Shown: positions 60,662 to 64,000 of the stretch, one piece after another
Layout of the letters: each line of letters begins with the position of its first letter
Position numbering within the stretch: position 1 is the stretch's first letter
Origin: Burkholderia territorii
GTDB lineage: Bacteria; Pseudomonadota; Gammaproteobacteria; Burkholderiales; Burkholderiaceae
DNA: 64,000 nucleotides
Direction of reading: 5' to 3'
NCBI RefSeq assembly: GCF_902833055.1
Contig: NZ_CADFEJ010000028.1
Coordinates: 1 to 64,000, forward strand
Program-made: the position numbers and the translations under genes
The notes under the pieces: model-generated
The model's input: the letters and a program-made list of their open reading frames with translations, nothing else
Databases searched by the model: none
What the model was told of the DNA's origin: nothing

Positions 60662-60874
60662 GTCGTGTCTCCTGTGCGGGGCGATCGGCCGGCGCGACGT
60701 GCGCGTGCGCGGCCCGGTTCGATGTCGAACGCGGCGCGCGCATCGGCGTACGCCGCGAATCGGTACGTGCGACAGAGTGTAGCGGGCGAGCGCGAGCGGA
60801 AACTTGCGAAGTTAATCGTCCATGCCTACGATGGCGCAATTTCCAGTCTCAGAACCATCATTGGAGGGCAGAAG

Positions 60875-61399
60875 ATGGCGCAAGCCGAATTGGACGCCAT
60901 CGACCGGCGGATTCTCGCGATTCTTCAGGAGAACGGCCGCCTGTCGAACCAGGAGATCGCCGAGCGCGTGAACCTGTCGCCGAGCCCGTGCCTGCGGCGG
61001 ATCCGCCGGCTCGAGGAGATCGGCGTGATCACCGGCTACGTCGCGCTGCTCGATCCGCAGAAGCTCGGCCTCGACCTGCTCGCGTACGTGAGCGTGCGGC
61101 TCGAGAAGCGCGGCGGCCTCGCGCCGGTCCGTGCCGACGAGACGTCGGCGCGCGCCGGTGCGACCCACGCGGAGCTGTTCCGCGCGGCCGTGCAGACCTG
61201 GCCGGAAGTGGTCGCGTGCCATGCGATGACGGGCGACATGGATTACCTGCTGCGCGTGCAGGTCGAGGATATGGCGCACTTCTCCCGCTTCGTGCAGGAG
61301 CATCTGCTGCACCATCCGTCGGTGATCGACGTGAAGACGAGCTTCTCGCTCGAGTGCTTCAAGGAGACGACGGCGTTGCCGATCCGGTCGGTGCGTTAG
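60875..61399 (+). CDS. Lrp/AsnC family transcriptional regulator
   Basis: A 174-residue feast/famine regulator with the winged helix-turn-helix at about 8-55 (ILAILQENGRLSNQEIAERVNLSPSPCLRRIRRLE) and the RAM domain (VACHAMTGDMDYLLRVQ). TTGGAGGGCAGAAG precedes the ATG. Its divergent placement from hppD suggests it responds to an aromatic amino acid or keto acid and controls tyrosine degradation, possibly together with the nearby indolepyruvate oxidoreductase gene. An insertion of about 15 residues (SARAGATHA) is present between the wing and RAM domain. Confidence 0.93.
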   Translation: MAQAELDAIDRRILAILQENGRLSNQEIAERVNLSPSPCLRRIRRLEEIGVITGYVALLDPQKLGLDLLAYVSVRLEKRGGLAPVRADETSARAGATHAELFRAAVQTWPEVVACHAMTGDMDYLLRVQVEDMAHFSRFVQEHLLHHPSVIDVKTSFSLECFKETTALPIRSVR

Positions 61400-61466
61400 C
61401 GCGTGGCGCGGGGAGGCAGGGGAAGGGAGGCCGGGCTGCCCCGCGAGGCAACCCGGTCGGCCGATG

Positions 61467-62114
61467 TTATGCCGTCAGCGCGGCGGGCATCAGCGATGCG
61501 ATGAACTTCGACGTGCGGTGCGCCTGGCGCTTGAGCGCATAGTCGAATACCGCGGCCTGCTCCTGCAACATCTCGGCGAGAATCGTCGAGTGGTCGGCCG
61601 GCGGCAGCGACAGGTACGCATCGGCTTCGCCGTATGCATATTCGATGCGCATCCCGGACTTCTTCGCGATGTGCATCATCGTCGCGTTGCGCGACAGGCA
61701 ATGCATGTACAGCATCGTCACGCGCGTGTTGCGGCTGCGGATCGCCGCGCGCTCGAACAGTTTCGAGCCGACGCCGCGGCCGCGCGCGCTTTCGAGCACC
61801 GACACGCCGAATTCGGCCGTCCGCTTGTCGCCTTCGGCCGGCAGATACGCCAGATGGCCGACGCCGATCAGCTCGAGCGCATGGTCGAACACGCCGAACA
61901 CCGTGTCGCGACCGAAGTCGATCGTACGGACATAGTTCTCGATCACGTGGTCGGGCACCATCTGGCCGAAGCGCAGCAGGCGATCCTCTTCGTTGAGCGA
62001 GAGAAAGTGGGCGAGCATTTGCTCACGGTCTTTGGAAGCCAGTTCCCTGACGAGAACCGGCGCAGTCCCGGCGTGCGCGACACCATCGGCACGGCGGTTG
62101 GGTTGCGTGTTCAT
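61467..62114 (-). CDS. GNAT family N-acetyltransferase
   Basis: A 215-residue acetyltransferase. The acetyl-CoA-binding loop is ESARGRGVGSKLFERAA, preceded by the core strand HLAYLPAEGDKRTAEFGVSVL; the N-terminal VLVRELASKDREQML is typical. Substrate (protein or small molecule) unknown. ATG at 62114 has GAGGAACC upstream; an ATG 14 codons earlier lacks one. Monocistronic. Confidence 0.9.
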   Translation of the reverse strand: MNTQPNRRADGVAHAGTAPVLVRELASKDREQMLAHFLSLNEEDRLLRFGQMVPDHVIENYVRTIDFGRDTVFGVFDHALELIGVGHLAYLPAEGDKRTAEFGVSVLESARGRGVGSKLFERAAIRSRNTRVTMLYMHCLSRNATMMHIAKKSGMRIEYAYGEADAYLSLPPADHSTILAEMLQEQAAVFDYALKRQAHRTSKFIASLMPAALTA

Positions 62115-62348
62115 CGTGGGTTCCTCAGTGTGTGGCTGCACCAACTGCTTGTGCAATGCAGCGCATTTTACCCGAGCGGGGTTGGGGAAAACCCGTATTT
62201 GACGTTATTTGTGCTGAGGAGGAATTCTAAATCCGCTTAGTTAATCGTGTATCTATTTGATTTTTAACGGATTTAAAATTCATCATATGAAATGCGCGGC
62301 CGCCGGTCGCAGTGTGCCGGCCGCGCAACGCATGCTGCTGCGCGGCAA

Positions 62349-62954
62349 TCAACGGCCTGCGGACAGCCCGTGTTCCATCAGGTCGATCACCTGTTCGGCG
62401 AAGTCGCGGTAGCCGAGGCGGCCGCCCGGCTTGAGCCATGTGAACGTCCAGTTGATCATCCCGAACACCATCATCGTGACCGACGTCTGGTTTTCCTTCG
62501 AGATCCGGTCCGGATACGCGCGCGCGAGCTGGCGCGCGAATGCCGCGACGATGTCGCGCTGGCGGTCGAGGATGATTTCGCGCTGTGCATCCTCCAGATA
62601 CTTCACGTCATTGAGCAGCGCGACATGGCGACTGTGCGACGTCTCGTACTCGGCGAGGAACGCGCGCACCAGTTCGGCGAACGCGTCGCGCTCGCTGAGG
62701 CCGCGCCGCTGGCTCGCGCCTTCGACCTCGGCGATGATCAGCATCAACCGCTTCGTGTAGCGGTCGAGCAGGTCGAACAGGATCGCTTCCTTGCTCTCGT
62801 AATAGTGATACAGACGTGCCTTCGACGTGCCGCTCGCGGTTGCGAGATCGGACATCGACGTGCTCGGATAGCTCGTCTGCGCGAATTTTTCGGCGGCGAG
62901 ATCGAGGATCTGCTCGCGCTGGGATTCGTGGTCGGGCGCTCGGGTACGGGCCAT
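62349..62954 (-). CDS. TetR family regulator (PaaR-like)
   Basis: A 201-residue TetR/AcrR-type repressor. The helix-turn-helix is at about 14-60 (ILDLAAEKFAQTSYPSTSMSDLATASGTSKARLYHYYESKEAIL). In Burkholderia a TetR protein next to the paa genes (PaaR) represses phenylacetate degradation; the flanking phenylacetyl-CoA epoxidase reductase end supports that reading. ATG at 62954, 23 bases after the DUF1835 stop, so probably co-transcribed. PaaR assignment is inferred from position. Confidence 0.85.
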   Translation of the reverse strand: MARTRAPDHESQREQILDLAAEKFAQTSYPSTSMSDLATASGTSKARLYHYYESKEAILFDLLDRYTKRLMLIIAEVEGASQRRGLSERDAFAELVRAFLAEYETSHSRHVALLNDVKYLEDAQREIILDRQRDIVAAFARQLARAYPDRISKENQTSVTMMVFGMINWTFTWLKPGGRLGYRDFAEQVIDLMEHGLSAGR

Positions 62955-62977
62955 GGTCGAATGCGAAAGTTGTAGCG

Positions 62978-63793
62978 TCAGTGCGGCGCGGCTGCCGCGC
63001 GCATCTGCGTGGAAGAAAGGGCGGCCGGCGCATCGTCCTGCAGCTCGAGCCGGCCCGCGGCCGCGAGTTCGCGGCAGCGCCACCAGGCGATCGAGTCGCT
63101 GACGAACAGCCCGCCGCGATCGGCGCCGGCCATGATGCCGCCGACGACGCGTCGCGCGGGCTGCCAGCCGGGTTTCGCATGCGCGACGATCAGCGCGTCG
63201 AGGTCCGCGTAATGGCCGCTCTTGATCGTGTTGCTGACCCAGTAGCGCAGCTCGGCGTTCAGGTGTTTCGCCTCCTGCCATTCGAGCGCGAGACGACCGA
63301 TGCGCAGCACCGAGACCGGCGCGGCCATCGGCCGTTTGCGGGCGAGCGCCGCGGGCGAGAACATGCCGGTCGAACACGCCTGGTCGGCGCGGGTCAGCGC
63401 CGCGCGCTGCGCGGCGTCGAGGTCAGCAGCCGACAACCGCACCTCGTTCAGCCGTTGCGGCACGTTGCGCAGGTGATAGGCGACGCGGCGCAACAGCAGC
63501 TTGTCGCCGACGCTCGGTGCGTGCCAGACGACCACCTGGTCCGTATCCATCACGAGCTGCTCGAGGCGGGCGAATTCAGCTTCGATCTCCGCGTTCCAGT
63601 CGGGAATCTGGTCGCCGAGCACGCGGTGCCAGAAGGCGGCGCGCGTGTCGGGCGTCTCGTCGGCGCCCTTCAGCGGCCCGACCGCGAGATCGTCGAGCAA
63701 TCCGACGACGCGCTCGTCGCGTCCGGCTTGCGCGAGGGCCTCGCGCAGCGACGCGGCGGCGGTGCCGCCCTGAATCACGTGAATGGTACTCAT
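62978..63793 (-). CDS. DUF1835 domain-containing protein
   Basis: A 271-residue cytosolic protein with the DUF1835 domain (MSTIHVIQGGTAAASLREAL, DDLAVGPLKG, VVWHAPSVGDKLLLRRVAYHL) and a C-terminal DUF3658-like half (about 140-255). The family's function is unknown. ATG at 63793 is just beyond the terminator of the upstream phenylacetate operon; the TetR gene follows, implying a two-gene unit. No signal or membrane segment. Confidence 0.88.
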   Translation of the reverse strand: MSTIHVIQGGTAAASLREALAQAGRDERVVGLLDDLAVGPLKGADETPDTRAAFWHRVLGDQIPDWNAEIEAEFARLEQLVMDTDQVVVWHAPSVGDKLLLRRVAYHLRNVPQRLNEVRLSAADLDAAQRAALTRADQACSTGMFSPAALARKRPMAAPVSVLRIGRLALEWQEAKHLNAELRYWVSNTIKSGHYADLDALIVAHAKPGWQPARRVVGGIMAGADRGGLFVSDSIAWWRCRELAAAGRLELQDDAPAALSSTQMRAAAAPH

Positions 63794-63802
63794 CGGCCTG
63801 TC

Positions 63803-63832
63803 ATCAACAAAAGAAAACCGCCGGACCGGCGG
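63803..63832 (-). terminator. Rho-independent terminator after the phenylacetate operon
   Basis: 7-bp GC stem (63818-63824 with 63826-63832) and a T-rich tail TTTTCTTTTGTT on the minus strand. It lies 91 bases after the stop of the partial gene at the right edge and touches the DUF1835 start region. Confidence 0.75.
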
Positions 63833-63922
63833 ACGTTGCGACGTCCAGCCGGCCGGCGGCCCCTAGTGTAAGCGAGATGTGTGACGACGAGAAACCGGCG
63901 CGCCGCGCCGGTGCGACGCCGC

Positions 63923-64000
63923 TCAACGCTCGTCGAAGCTCACGACGACCTTGTCGCTGATCGGGTGGCACTGGCACGTGAGCACGAAGCCGTCCTGCAC
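63923..64000 (-). CDS. paaE: Phenylacetyl-CoA epoxidase reductase subunit, C-terminal fragment
   Basis: Only the last 25 residues are inside the window, reading (after the edge) VQDGFVLTCQCHPISDKVVVSF then DER. This is the end of a plant-type 2Fe-2S ferredoxin domain as in PaaE (PaaK), the reductase of the phenylacetyl-CoA epoxidase PaaABCE, with the last cluster cysteine and the GFVLTCQ.HP motif. The rest of the paa operon should lie to the right. Truncated by the window, not a pseudogene. Confidence 0.8.
   Translation of the reverse strand: MQDGFVLTCQCHPISDKVVVSFDER

Noticed and set aside
59411..60874. Long plus-strand frame over hppD leading into the Lrp gene
   Set aside because: The upstream part is antisense to hppD and lacks Lrp similarity; the ATG at 60875 with its own strong ribosome site is the gene start.

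Overview
The window is GC-rich chromosomal DNA that I read as a Burkholderia species, most likely of the Burkholderia cepacia complex. The evidence is the gene families and their order: flhB-flhA-flhF-flhG-fliA, an SAH riboswitch ahead of ahcY-holin-metF, a one-piece indolepyruvate ferredoxin oxidoreductase, paired DUF2957 lipoproteins and a paa fragment at the right edge. I saw no rRNA, prophage, insertion sequence or CRISPR array. Almost everything looks like native core or near-core genome.

Layout. 1-1.5 kb: a small glyoxalase-fold gene and a DUF805 membrane protein. 1.8-8.4 kb: flagellar export genes (flhB, flhA), the FlhF/FlhG placement pair and sigma-28, packed with overlapping start and stop codons. 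8.5-11.5 kb: the methyl-cycle unit, with a promoter, an SAH riboswitch, ahcY, a small holin-like membrane gene, metF and a strong terminator. 11.5-18.9 kb: individual metabolic genes (amidase, dienelactone hydrolase, nitronate monooxygenase), an orphan branched-chain amino-acid binding protein, an MFS carrier and a flavin-fold protein. 19-24 kb: an H-NS-like protein, a CDF metal exporter, an Lrp regulator, an exonuclease overlapping a metallo-beta-lactamase hydrolase, a 659-base gene-free stretch with structured elements, and rlpA. 24.2-27.6 kb: rsmI divergent from yraN, then diaA, a BON lipoprotein, a cytochrome c and tRNA-Ala(CGC).

27.7-34.5 kb: glucarate use (gudD, gudP), a LysR/GST divergent pair, and a DUF2239 gene (probable ribbon-helix-helix DNA-binding protein) followed 16 bases later by a carotenoid-oxygenase gene, behind a promoter carrying two copies of a 13-base motif. 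34.6-38.8 kb: a MacB/DevBCA-type ABC exporter (two permeases, ATPase, adaptor). 39-44.7 kb: a small secreted basic protein, a Mut7-C RNase-fold protein, a beta-hydroxyacid dehydrogenase, a LysE exporter, a degenerate tandem repeat block, and an MFS/LysR divergent pair. 44.8-48.5 kb: OmpW-type barrel plus two paralogous DUF2957 lipoproteins in one apparent operon. 48.9-55.2 kb: argC, a flavodoxin-fold quinone reductase, a PEBP protein, pyrE and the malic enzyme/phosphotransacetylase hybrid. 55.3-61.4 kb: indolepyruvate ferredoxin oxidoreductase, a small exported peptide, 4-hydroxyphenylpyruvate dioxygenase and its divergent Lrp regulator, a grouping around aromatic amino-acid breakdown. 61.5-64 kb: a GNAT acetyltransferase, a TetR regulator with a DUF1835 gene, and the C-terminal end of a phenylacetyl-CoA epoxidase reductase cut by the window edge.

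The places most worth a second look are the DUF2239/carotenoid-oxygenase unit with its promoter repeats, the DUF2957-DUF2957-OmpW operon, the FlhG whose nucleotide-binding lysines are missing, the tandem repeat block at 42.0-42.4 kb and the structured gene-free stretch upstream of rlpA. All functional calls rest on reading the sequence and knowledge of the families; no database search was run.
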